Shown: positions 10,774-20,892, counted from the first letter of the stretch. The stretch: 21,152 bases of DNA from Bugula neritina (GCA_964035545.1 CAXIUT010000173.1:1-21152); one strand, 5' to 3'. The notes: generated by a model from the letters alone, not told the origin. A program made the numbers and translations.

Positions 10774-11862
10774 TCATTATTTATGTTTAAGGTCGAGTAG
10801 ATCTTGGCTTATATCCATATACTATGCAGGGGTTGGGGTTGGGGTTGGGGTTGGGGTTGGGGTTGGGGTTGGGGTTGGGGTTGGGGTTGGGGTTGGGGTT
10901 GGGTTATCTGCTTTTTTAGTTGATTTTTATTGGTTTTAATGTTATTATGGCTTCTAATGAAGGCTTGCTTGTAGTTTTGAGGCTATAAGGGCATAAAATA
11001 GTTTATTGAACTTATCGTTTGTATTCTTTTTATTTTATTAGACTAATTGCTTTAATTATGCAGATTTATTTGATTTCAACTTTTTCAAATGTTTATTTAC
11101 CTCCTGAAATTAACTCAATCTCATCATATTATCCTCTTAGCTATTTCTGAAAGGTCTATGAAGATTTTTATCGTCCTAGCTATCATTTCTATGAGGTGAT
11201 TAATATATTTACTGCATTACTACTAAAGGTTGTTATTTTCTCAACTATCTAAGACTCATAAGTTCATCTTTGAAGACCTATACTGAAGATGTTTGTGGAT
11301 GAATGCGATAGAGGGGATACTTGTGGTTGAATCAACTTGTTTTCTTTTGATTTAGTGTAAGAGATCAGGTCTATTTTTAACAAACTTTTAATGTTAGAAC
11401 TATATTTAATTCTTATCTCCTCTTACTTTATGGAAATTATACATGTTTAGCTGTATTAGTGAGTATTACTTGTCTGACGAAAGAGGACATATTAGAATGT
11501 TTAAAATATTTGGGTAAAACTATTTATTAAAAAGCTCTTAAATTATGTATTTTGAAGGAACATATTGGTTGTATTCTTCGATGCAGAAGCTATCTCTATC
11601 CGTACCATTCTTGTCCTTGGTTCATTTGGTATAGATGTTGGTCTTGATTTTCACCCCAACTGACTATGCTGTCAAATTGTTTTTATTGCAAAATTGAATA
11701 GGTTTTTTGGATGAAGTTGTTGACTGATGGAATATTGGTAGATTTTCTTTATTTTTTTGGTTGATTTTAGTGGAGATTGGGAAGGGAGTGGTGCTGAATG
11801 AGTTGGATAGAAGGGATTTAGTTTTATTGTTTGATATTGTCTTTGCGGTCTTATTGTTTCAT
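10774..11862 (-). CDS. Heat-shock transcription factor (HSF); 3' part crosses telomeric repeat
   Basis: The DNA-binding winged helix of an HSF lies at about residues 50-167: NNFIQKTYSIL, FDSIVSWGEN, VLPKYFKHSNMSSFVRQ, LNMYNFHKVRG, EFEHEKFVKNRPDLL and IKRK. HSFs bind heat-shock elements as trimers in the nucleus. A coiled-coil stretch with FKDELMSLR follows. A long charged region ends KSTKKADN and is then followed in frame by 12 Pro-Thr units (the telomere repeat) and the tail AEYMDISQDLLDLKHKE-stop, which has the aromatic/hydrophobic/acidic look of an activation motif. A 19-nt intron (11451-11469) joins VRQ to LNMYNF. Single-base losses near 11520 and 11281 break the frame, and a +1 shift near 11600 could be an extra base or an unseen intron. 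The DBD loop before VLPKYF is longer than in animal HSFs. The DBD call is firm; the end depends on whether 10829-10905 is real. Confidence 0.85.
10829..10905. repeat. Internal telomeric repeat, GGGGTT x about 12.8
   Basis: This is 77 nt of telomere repeat in the right-end orientation, perfect except that the last unit has three Gs. Unique sequence flanks it on both sides. It lies 84 nt after the MORN stop, which would suit a chromosome end, but the sequence continues for another 10 kb. On the minus strand its (CCAACC)n phase is in frame with the HSF gene. Telomere repeat has no stop in any frame, so an open frame through it is not proof of coding. Confidence 0.97.
11451..11469 (-). other. 19-nt intron in HSF
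   Basis: Read on the minus strand it begins GTAATAC and ends ATACAG. Removal joins SSFVRQ to LNMYNFHKV, exactly the conserved HSF recognition-helix region, so the assignment is strong. Confidence 0.92.
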
Positions 11863-11911
11863 GTTATTTATAATTATAGATGATGATGATATTTTGAATA
11901 TAGAGATTGAA

Positions 11912-13719
11912 TCATGGTGCTAGACAGCGTTTGAGTTGATCGATTATTTATTCCATTTAAGGTCTTCTGGTAGGATTTTAATGCCAGCATTTTCTGATTA
12001 GATTTTTTATTTATGGTTTTATTTGTTATGGTAGTTTAGGTCTAAAATTTTACTATGCAAATTTTATAACAACCTATCTGAGTGACAGTTGTCGATATTG
12101 TCTATTTTTGGTGACAATTTCATAGAGAATAATGCCAAAGGAGTAGATATCTGCAGGTTTTTTAGGCTTCAATATGATATTATTTTTATCTTTTAAATGC
12201 TAAATAGCTGTATACATATTTTTATTGGTATATCCTGTTATCAATGATAGATATTTCCTCATCGAATGAAGACCACACCCATTCAGAATGACTCTCTATC
12301 TGTCTGCGAAGGTGTGATTAGGCGAGAGACATCCATGAACTATCTAGTTGTCATGTAGCTATCTGATGGCTTCTGCTAGATCAATACCTAATTTTATGAT
12401 ATCTGATTCTGACTTTAATGAATCTACTTGAGAATCTAGATTGTTTTGATAATATTTTTATACCAAATGGATGATTTATCCTTCGTAGAAATATGATAGT
12501 TTTGAAAGGGATCGCATGTTGATTTGATTCCATAGACTGATCTCATTTTAGATATCTTAGAAGATGTATCTGGAGATTTAGTGTTTTGATATTCTGATGA
12601 TGTATTGTTTGTTTTATATTTATCCTTTCTTGACTACCCAGATTGATTATTATTTTGCTAGATTTATATCTTATAGATTTTTGAAACTTTTCAGTCTGAG
12701 TTCGAGAAGTTCTTATTCGTCTCTTGGGTCGGAGTTGTTGAGGTTCTTATCTAGAAGGGAATTCTATAAATCTTAAGAATAACGAGTAATTATACTTTAT
12801 TTATAGTCTAAGGTGGAAGGCTTGTAATTTAGTGATTGAACTACACTGCTTCTTAAACTATACATCACTGGTAACCCTTCAGTCAGTAAAATCAGTACTA
12901 TTGTTCCAACAAATAGTATAGCTAACACGATCTAGTAGGAAAGATTCCAGCTGCATATAGTTTCTTGGAATGAGCTAGGCACATAGAGAGCGATCAGTAG
13001 TTATAAAGTGATCATGAAAGTGCGGCTAAGCAAGATTATAAGTTGAACTTTATAGACTCTTTTAATGACTTAGTTTAATCTTGTCTAAACGAGAACTCCT
13101 GTCATTTTGAAGTTGAAGTAAAAGAATGTAACTAGGAAAATAATAACTACCAAGAGATTGAGACCAAGGCTGATACCATTCAATACGCTATAGTACAACT
13201 TATCAACGTCCATGATTATGAGAGGAATTATGAGGACGATACTGACTGCTACTTGGATGGTTCTGAGTCCAAGAGAGATGGCTCTTGATTTTTTCTGAAT
13301 TATGGAGACGATACTTGTGAAAATTTTTATTTAAGAGTAGAGAGGCAGAGTTCAAAATAGTGTTAGAGACTGACTAAAAACAATTCTATTACTACTAGAT
13401 CTGCTAGGATCATGCCTGACTTGATGAACATTTCAATATTATCTGTACTTAGATTTTAAAAAGAGTTAGTGAAGCCGACCACTACTTCTATCCCTGTGAT
13501 GCCGCAGAGGATGAGTTTTGTTCCAATGTAGAAGATAATGACGAAATAGTATCTTCTGTTGTAGAGTTCTATAAGTTTTTTTGCTCTTCTGATGACTATA
13601 AGGAGCAAACATATCAGGTAGATGGTGACCATTACTATCGCTAGGAAAAGAATCAGCACTGTTCTGGTATCAAGGGGATCGGCTTTGATGAAATGTTTGA
13701 TTGAAGTGTCACTATTCAT
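11912..13719 (-). CDS. Seven-TM receptor fused to a C-terminal pseudokinase
   Basis: After a short N-terminus (MNSDTSIKHFIKADP) come seven hydrophobic segments: about residues 22-45 (VLILFLAIVMVTIYLICLLL), 62-90, 105-125, 160-178, 190-215, 235-262 and 285-305. This is a GPCR-like layout. A cytoplasmic linker leads into a tyrosine-kinase-like domain to the end: LGIDLAEAIRQLHD, IVHGCLSPNHT, PADIYSFGIILYEIVTKNR, RPKLP, LIRKCWHENPTRRPEM and a TGA at 11914-11912. The catalytic HRD is HGC and the DFG region is LNGCGL, so both catalytic aspartates are missing and the domain should be a pseudokinase. The expected length is about 602 aa. There is one single-base loss near 13333. The start at 13719 lies 101 nt after the chitin synthase B stop; HSF begins 49 nt after this gene's stop, so the minus-strand genes are tightly packed. 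Its ligand is unknown. Confidence 0.82.
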
Positions 13720-13788
13720 TAGGTTAATATGAATGGTATAATATTATTAAAGCTATCAATATAGTTAAATAATAGATATTTAATGATA

Positions 13789-13840
13789 GTTGTATCATTT
13801 TTTGAAGGGACGTCGTTGTATCATTTTTTGAAGGGACGTC
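13789..13840. repeat. 26-bp tandem duplication at the chitin synthase B stop
   Basis: The same 26 bp (plus strand GTTGTATCATTTTTTGAAGG then GACGTC) occurs twice head to tail, at 13789-13814 and 13815-13840, with GTT repeated after. The second copy holds the last codons of chitin synthase B (RRPFKK) and the start of its stop region (TGA at 13823-13821). The first copy lies in the short spacer before the 7TM gene. It looks like a recent slippage or repair duplication. Confidence 0.9.
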
Positions 13841-16800
13841 GTTGGTTATGTTATTGTTCTTTCGATGACATACTAAGTTATCCTTAGTCTTCTTCTGCTA
13901 GTCTAAGATTGCTTTGACTAGCATTTTTTGAAATATTTATCCCATTTTTCTTCTTTAGGACTTCTTTGTATTTGCTATTATTAATTTGATTTTTTTGTTT
14001 AGCATTTTTTTGGTTTTGTTCTTCTTTAATTTACTACAAATGGTATTACAAAGGAGGTTTTTTTTAGAAGATATTTGCTCTCTTGTTTATAATAGCTGAT
14101 CTCTTTTTTTGTACATTAATTTTCATATAGGATTATTTGAATATTTTTTTAGATTTAGTATGTTGCATAAAGGATGATCCTTTATTTCCATTATTTTTAT
14201 AATTAAGATAGTCATTTGATACGTTTTCAAGAAAAGTTCTTACTTCTAACTGAACTTACTTTTAATATTTTTATATCTTTTAGATAATTCTTTTTTAAGC
14301 TCTGAATTGGGGAACAGGATCTTTGATTGTTACATTTGAGCACCAATATAAAAACATGTAGAGGATAGCTATTAGAATTTTTATAGCAAGAGTACCTCCT
14401 ATGAGTCCTATCATGATTAAGGTCACCATAAAACGAGGTGTGTAGCTTGATCCGAGAGTTAAGAGGACAGCACCAATGACGATGTTCCAAATGACATATT
14501 TACCTACATGGATAAACTTGATTAGTCTCCAAGAACCTTTTAGATCGCTATTTTTTGTTGAAGTGCTATCAAGACCTTTAGTTCCCCATGAAATATCATC
14601 AATTCTACAAAGTGAATAGATGTTGAGTATGCTTAGATAGGTTGGAGTGAAAAATAAGAATGAAAGGGCACCTAAAATAATTTAACAAAGAATATTAGTT
14701 TTTCCAAAAAATAGTAAATAGATTGAAATGGGAACAAGATAAACAGCAATAGAGCCAAGAAGTGCCCATCTCATGATTTAAATTGATTGATTGCCTCCTG
14801 GAACAGAATCAATGTTTGACTAATTTGTAACAAGAACTAGATAACAATAAAATTACATGTTTATTGACCACCTATAAGTCCTCGAACGAGATCTACAGTC
14901 AAAACTATAAAGACAATAAGCATAAATAACCCAAAAAGAGTTGATACAATGTATATGTAGGGTTTAAACTTCGAATTATTGTTGGTTAGATGAAGACTGA
15001 AAAAGATAATAGCTAGCAAAAGCATGACATAAATGAAGTCTATCGTGTAGACAAAGGCATTATAGAATTAGCTATTATTAGGATCAGAAACTACTCCTCC
15101 TAAAGCTTAAACAAGAACATCCTATCGAAATGCTTCCATAGCTATATGAACAGTAAAGAGAAATAGAGACGGTGCAAAGTAAGCCAGAGAGTTCATCAAA
15201 GTTAGGTAAAATATTTGAATATTAAGACCTATTTAACAACCATTTTGACTCTCGTGTTCAGAAAGTTATCTTTTGACCTTTTCAAAAGCAAAATAACTTC
15301 CATTGATCCACCTTTTTCTTTGACCCATCAAGCCATGGACTGTTTTAATAGGATCAACTTAAGCATAGGCATCAGGAAGGAAAGCCATTCCAAAGCCTTT
15401 TTTATGGATGCCCATACAAAGAATACGATCTTCAGCTAGATACACATTTTCATTGTAAAGCATAGCTTCATCAGACTCTGGGTCAATGTTTATACAACAA
15501 CTATTGATAAAGTCAGGAAAGGCAGTTCTAAGAATAGCATTTCTAACACCCATTTAGCTTTTCACTACTTTTCTATTTGCGAGTTTTTGATCTATTGAAG
15601 AAAAATAAGATTTCAATAGTGTATCGTCTTAATCATGATCATATCTTACTATAGCATTCATATTGTATGCTGAAAAAGCTCCAGGTAAGACATGAATGAA
15701 CCCAAAGGCAGCTTAGAAAGGCTTGTCCATTAAGTGAGCAAAGTGATACTAAACTTGTTGAGTTCTTTGAATGTCTGTGAATTTTGAGGTAATATAAGTC
15801 AAAAAGTCGATATCTTAGTCTTTAACTTCTTCTTACTCATGAACTTTTTCTATTTTAAGACTCATGTATCCACAAACACCTCCAACACCATGATTTTTTG
15901 TCATATATTTGTACATTTTAAGAAGAGCAACTCCTTCAGGTTTCAGTCCTACATCTAGTAAAACTGCATATCTGGGCTTTAATTATTTGCAAAAGCCATT
16001 GAAAAACCAGTTATGAGATGATAACTTTCCACTATTTTTGTACTTAACACATAAAAATAGGTTCATGTGAGTTGATTTTTCCAATCTTTAATCATGTTAA
16101 TCATTCAAACATCTTGCTTCAAAACTATTTGGATTTTTATCTAGCCAGGCTACTAATCTTTAGCTTTTTCTGAATTATATTTTCTTTCTGAAAGTAGCCA
16201 AGTAGGAAAGATCTTCTCTTGTATTGACATATTATTGACAATATCTGTATGCTTCTTGAAGTGCCTACATTACTATTGGTCGAGCTCTTCTAATATCAGA
16301 CATATATTCATCTATTAAAGCTTAGCTTTTTAATTTATTAATTTCTTCATCACTCTCGACATACTCTTTCTTTCTCTGCTTTTTTATCTACTCAAGGACA
16401 AAGATCTGCAACTTATGAGGAAGATCTTCGTAACGAGGTTTTTTCTTTTGAAATTATTTGATTTTTCCAAGAAGTTGCTTCTTTTATATGTAATCTGAGT
16501 GAATAGCTTCGAATCTTAAATTTTGACGTTCTATCAGTTAAACTGGATCAAATAAAAGAGCATTTGTATTTTTCATCTATTCTTCGTTGATTTCATCTTC
16601 AGTCATTGTTTTTGCTCTTTGATCCATCTCTTCAACAGTCAAGGAAGGAGGACTAAAGTTTCCTAGGTTGATATTGCAGCTGTGTTAGCATTATTAGAAG
16701 TAATGAACAACTGAATCATCTACTTTTTCGATTCCATCCATCATCACAAAGACTCCTATTTTATCAGGATCAATATTTTCGTAAGCAACTAGATTGGCAA

Positions 16801-17197
16801 TATTTTCTGAGACTCCAGCGAGAGTGTTTTTGAGCATAGCCTTATCTTAACTATACATGCAGATGCAGATGGCTAGTTAGATTCCTTCTCTTTGTTTTAA
16901 GAGAGAAAGAATGTTATCTTGACTATTTTATCTTAGTTCTGATAGAATTGCTCTGTCATGGATCCTCTCTATATTTTTGAGGATTCTTTTATCGCTATTA
17001 ATTGATGTTTTTACGGCTATTTTCAGTCCTGCAGGAAGAGAATCTGATTTAAGTTTAGAGTCTTCATCGAGGATTTCTGTTTGATAGGTTTTTAAAGCGA
17101 TTTCAATCGGCTTCAAGAAACCTCTGTGGAGAAGATCTTCGCTTTTGATCTTCTAAAGAGCCATCTAAACTATTCTGTTTGGATCTTACTCGGGCAT
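13821..17197 (-). CDS. Chitin synthase B (GT2 family, multi-pass membrane)
   Basis: This membrane enzyme adds N-acetylglucosamine from UDP-GlcNAc to growing chitin, for example for cyst walls or the lorica/stalk. The product of 1,118 aa is fully in frame once a 20-nt intron (14837-14856) is removed. A soluble N-terminal region of about 110 residues is followed by the synthase domain: CMYSEDKAMLKNTLAGV (about 113), LLDVG (about 411), LPGAFSAYN (about 502), AEDRILC (about 588) and the product-chain motif GQRKRW (about 624). About seven membrane segments lie between residues 655 and 980, and a basic, Asn/Gln/Lys-rich cytoplasmic tail ends RRPFKK. The start ATG 17197 (MPEEDPNRI) follows a 255-nt spacer. 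It is a tandem paralogue of chitin synthase A, with near-identical central blocks and diverged ends. Confidence 0.95.
14837..14856 (-). other. 20-nt intron in chitin synthase B
   Basis: Read on the minus strand it begins GTAATTTT and ends ATCTAG. It sits at the same place, codon phase and length as the intron in chitin synthase A (in the loop after a membrane segment, splitting the codon of a Phe). Removal restores the frame to PGGNQS. Confidence 0.93.
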
Positions 17198-17452
17198 TAT
17201 ATTTTTATACTTTTTAAGACATCTATCAGAAAATTAAGTCTATCGTTCCGCTAGACTTATTTAGGTCAAAATGAACAATAAAAATAGGATTTAGTTGATG
17301 AAGATGATAAATAAGAATGCTTTTTAGAGTTATTTTAGATTTTATTTTTCAATAAAACTAGCAATACATTGAAGTGATTAAATTAAAATAATCAATCTCG
17401 TAAGATAGATTCAAAGAATTAAATTTATTATATTAAATGATGGATAAATGAA
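17198..17452. promoter_or_regulatory. Spacer between the two chitin synthases
   Basis: This 255-nt, AT-rich stretch lies between the stop of chitin synthase A and the start of chitin synthase B, both on the minus strand. It should carry the A gene's 3' end and the B gene's promoter. I see no strong motif or repeat in it. Confidence 0.45.
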
Positions 17453-20400
17453 TCACTTTTAAGATGATCTTTTAACATTTTTGAACTGTTACTTCTTTAA
17501 TTTATCTTGTGATTTTTATTTTGCTTTAAAGACTCCTCCTTCTTATTTCTATTGAATCCCAGGAACAATAGGTGGAAGATATTATCTTTTCGGAAGAGGA
17601 TTGACAAGTGCGTCTGAACTTCTCTCATGCTCACTTAAACCAGAACTATTTTGCATTATTTATTAATGAACAACTTTGTTGTTATTTTTAGTTTATGGTT
17701 TATTGACTTGTTTTTTATTACTTCCAGGTTCTTAAAGGATAGTAGGAAGAACTGTTTTTTTAGGTTTTAGTTTTCCTAATTTATTTATTCCACTTTGAAC
17801 TTTTGACAATTGATTTTGTTTTCTAAATGATTATGCTACATTTTTTTTTGTTCTTGAAGCTTGAATAAATGATCCAACTGCGTTATTGCTCATATACTAA
17901 TTTTTCATATTTTAAAGATGTGTTCTAACTTAGTCCATAATTTATCCCCTATAGCTATCAATAACTGTTCCAATTCTTGAATCAGTTTTAAGAACTACTC
18001 TTTTCTTTTTCAATGAATCACTTTTACACCAATATATCAACATATATATGACTCCAACTATGACCTTAATAGACATAGTAAAACCAATAAGGACAACCAT
18101 AAGAATAGTAACAAAGAATCGAGGCACATAACTAGATCCAAGAGTAAGTAGTGCTGCAGCTATGATGACATTCCAGATGACATATTTAGCAACATGAACA
18201 AATTTTATCAGTTTCCATGAATCTTTAAGATTGGCATTTTTAGTTGATGTGTTATCAAGACCTTTAGTTCCCCAGGAAATATCATCGATTCTGCATAAAG
18301 AGTAAATGTTAAGAATGTTTAAATAGGTGGGACTGTAGAAGAGAAATGAGAAACCTCCAAGAATGACCTAGCAGAGAATATGTGCGTTACCGAAAAGGAT
18401 GAGGTAGAACATGATAGGAACGATGTAGATGAGAATTGATCCTACTAGCATCCATCTCATCATGTTGATAGTTTAAATTCCTCCTGGAATTTATTCAATT
18501 AGAGCTGCATTTTGAATCAAAACTGAATAAAACCATAATTACATGTGTCATTATGAATTAGACCACGGATGACATCGACAGATAAGACAATAAATACGCA
18601 GATCATAAAAAGACCGAAAAGAGTTGATATTCCGTAAATATAGGGTTTGAATTTTTTGTTATTGTTAGTTAGGTGAAGACTGAAGAATACTATTGCCATC
18701 ATTAGCATGACATAGATGAAGTCAATAGTGTAAACAAAGGCATTGTAAAATTCACTACTGTTCGGATCTGACACGACTCCTCCTAATGCTTTAACTAGTA
18801 TATCTGATCGAAATGCTTACATGGCTATGTGAACAGTGAAGAGGAAAAGAGATGGAGCAAAATATGAAAGAGAGTTCATCAAAGTTAAGTAAAATATTTG
18901 AAGATTCAGACCAATCTCACATCCTATCTATTTTTCATGCTCAGAGAGCTATCTTTTGACCTTTTCAAAAGCAAAATAACTTCCATTGATCCACCTTTTT
19001 CTTTGGCCCATCAAACCATGGACTGTTTTAATAGGATCAACTTAAGCATAAGCATCAGGAAGAAAAGCCATTCCAAAACCTTTCTTATGAATACCCATAC
19101 AAAGAATACGATCTTCAGCTAGATACACATTTTCATTGTAAAGCATAGCTTCATCAGACTCTGAGTCGACAGTTATACAACAACTATTTATCATATCAGG
19201 AAAGGCAGTTCTAAGAACAGCATTTCTAACACCCATTTAGCTTTTAACTATTTTTCTATTTGCGAGTTTTTAATCGATCGAAGAAAAATAAGACTTTAAA
19301 AGAGCATCATCTTCTGTCTCGTCATATTTAACTATAGCATTCATATTGTAGGCTGAAAAAGCTCCAGGTAAGACATGAATAAAGCCAAAGGCAGCTTAGA
19401 AAGGCTTGTCCATTAAGTGAGCAAAGTGATACTAAACTTGTTGAGTTCTTTGAATGTCTGTAACTTTCGATGTAAGTCCAGTTAAGAAATCAACTTCATC
19501 ATCTTTAATTTATTCATCTGAAGAAACCTTTTCGATTTTAAGACTCATATATCCACAAACACCACCAATTTAAGGATATTTGACCATATAGTTATACATT
19601 TTAAGAAGAGCTACTCCTTCTGGCTTCAGTCCTACATCTAGTAAAACTGCATATCTGGGTTTTAGTTATTTGCAAAAGCCATTGAAAAACCAGTTATGAG
19701 ATGACAACTTTCCACTGTTTTTGTATTTCACACATAAAAATAGGTTCATTACTGTACTTGGTTCAGATTATTATAACTACTGGTTCAATAATTAATGATC
19801 GCTTTGAATATACTTTTTACTGTCAATTTTTTAATCTTCAATTTGACTTTAGACGATTTGGCTCCAAGAAAAAGGAACTTTCTTCCTGAAGAAAGATAAA
19901 TATGCTAAATCTTATCTACTTGAGATATAGCTTTTACAGAATATTTATGCTTAATTCAAGGCTTTCATGACTATAGGTCTAGTTCTATGTACATCTGAAG
20001 CATATTCTTCAAGAAGAGCTTTTTCAGGAATACTTTTAGCTTCTTAATCTGTTTCTAAATAATCTTTTTTTCTTTGTTGTCTAGCCTAATCAATGAAAAA
20101 TATTTGAAGTTTACTAGGTAAGTCATCATAAAGTGGTCTTCCTTTTTTTAGCTTTTGTATTGTTTTTAGAAGTTATTTCTTTTATTGATAATCTTGATGT
20201 ATTGATTCGAATCTTAATCGATTTCTTTATTAGATTTAAGCAGGATTAAACAAAAAGTTATTAACATTTTTCATTTATTATTAATTGATTTATTCTTCTG
20301 TCATTGTTGTTGCTCTTTTATGCATCTAAGCTACTGTAAGTGAAGGAGCAATATTGCTTCCAAGATTTATATTGCTACTTCTCTAGCACTATTAGAAGTA

Positions 20401-20892
20401 GTGAACGACTGTTTTATCTACTTTTTAAATTCCATCCATCATTACAAAGACACCTATTTCATCAGGATTGATATTTTAAAGTGCTACTAAGTTGGCTATA
20501 TTTTCTGAGACTCCTGCTAAAGTACTTTTAAGCATAGTTTTGTCTTAACTGTACATACAGATACAGATAGCTATTTTTATTCCTTATTTTTGTTTCATGA
20601 GGGTAAGCATATTGTCTTGATTATTTTATTGTAGTTCTTGGTAACTTTATTTTTCATAGATTTATTCAATATCTTTGAGAATTTTTTTTTCACTTTATAG
20701 TGATGACTTGACAGCTATTTTGAGGCCTCCTGGAAGAGAGTCAGGCTTCAGATGGGAATCATCTTTAAGCAATTATGTTTTGTGAGTTTTAAGTGCAATT
20801 TAGATGGGTTTAAGGAAGCCTTTGTGGGTGATATCTTACCCTTTAATGTTTGAACATGCAATCTAAACTAGTTTTTGTGCTTCTCTTTACAT
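17453..20892 (-). CDS. Chitin synthase A (GT2 family, multi-pass membrane)
   Basis: This is a second chitin synthase of 1,139 aa, fully in frame after removing one 20-nt intron (18523-18542). It has the same layout as B: N-terminal region, CMYSEDKTMLKSTLAGV, LLDVG, LPGAFSAYN, AEDRILC, GQ-R-K-R-W, about seven membrane segments, then a Lys/Gln/Ser-rich tail of about 190 residues ending VKRSSEK. Its tail is unlike B's, and the N-terminal 390 residues are clearly diverged, while the catalytic core and first membrane segments are nearly identical to B even at silent sites. Its start (20892, MEREAQKLVE) lies only 164 nt from the right telomere, so its promoter is squeezed into the subtelomere. It writes many Glu codons as TAA where B has GAA. 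Confidence 0.95.
18523..18542 (-). other. 20-nt intron in chitin synthase A
   Basis: Read on the minus strand it begins GTAATTAT and ends ATTCAG. Without removal the frame stops at a TGA a few codons on. With removal DT joins FLIQNAALIE. It is the counterpart of the intron in chitin synthase B, so it predates the duplication. Confidence 0.93.

Noticed and set aside
10060-10777. Several minus-strand ORFs under the MORN gene
   Set aside because: They are mirror readings of the MORN repeats and have no family features.
13789-13840. The 26-bp repeat as an operator or CRISPR-like array
   Set aside because: There are only two directly adjoining copies without spacers, overlapping a stop codon in a eukaryotic gene; a duplication is sufficient.
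14227-14490. Minus-strand ORF of 87 codons
   Set aside because: It is out of frame with chitin synthase B, whose own frame is uninterrupted across this stretch.
331-20892. Ciliate code with TAA/TAG as glutamine
   Set aside because: It opens the same frames, but conserved Glu positions in six unrelated families would become Gln, and aligned synthase codons pair TAA with GAA far more often than with CAA.
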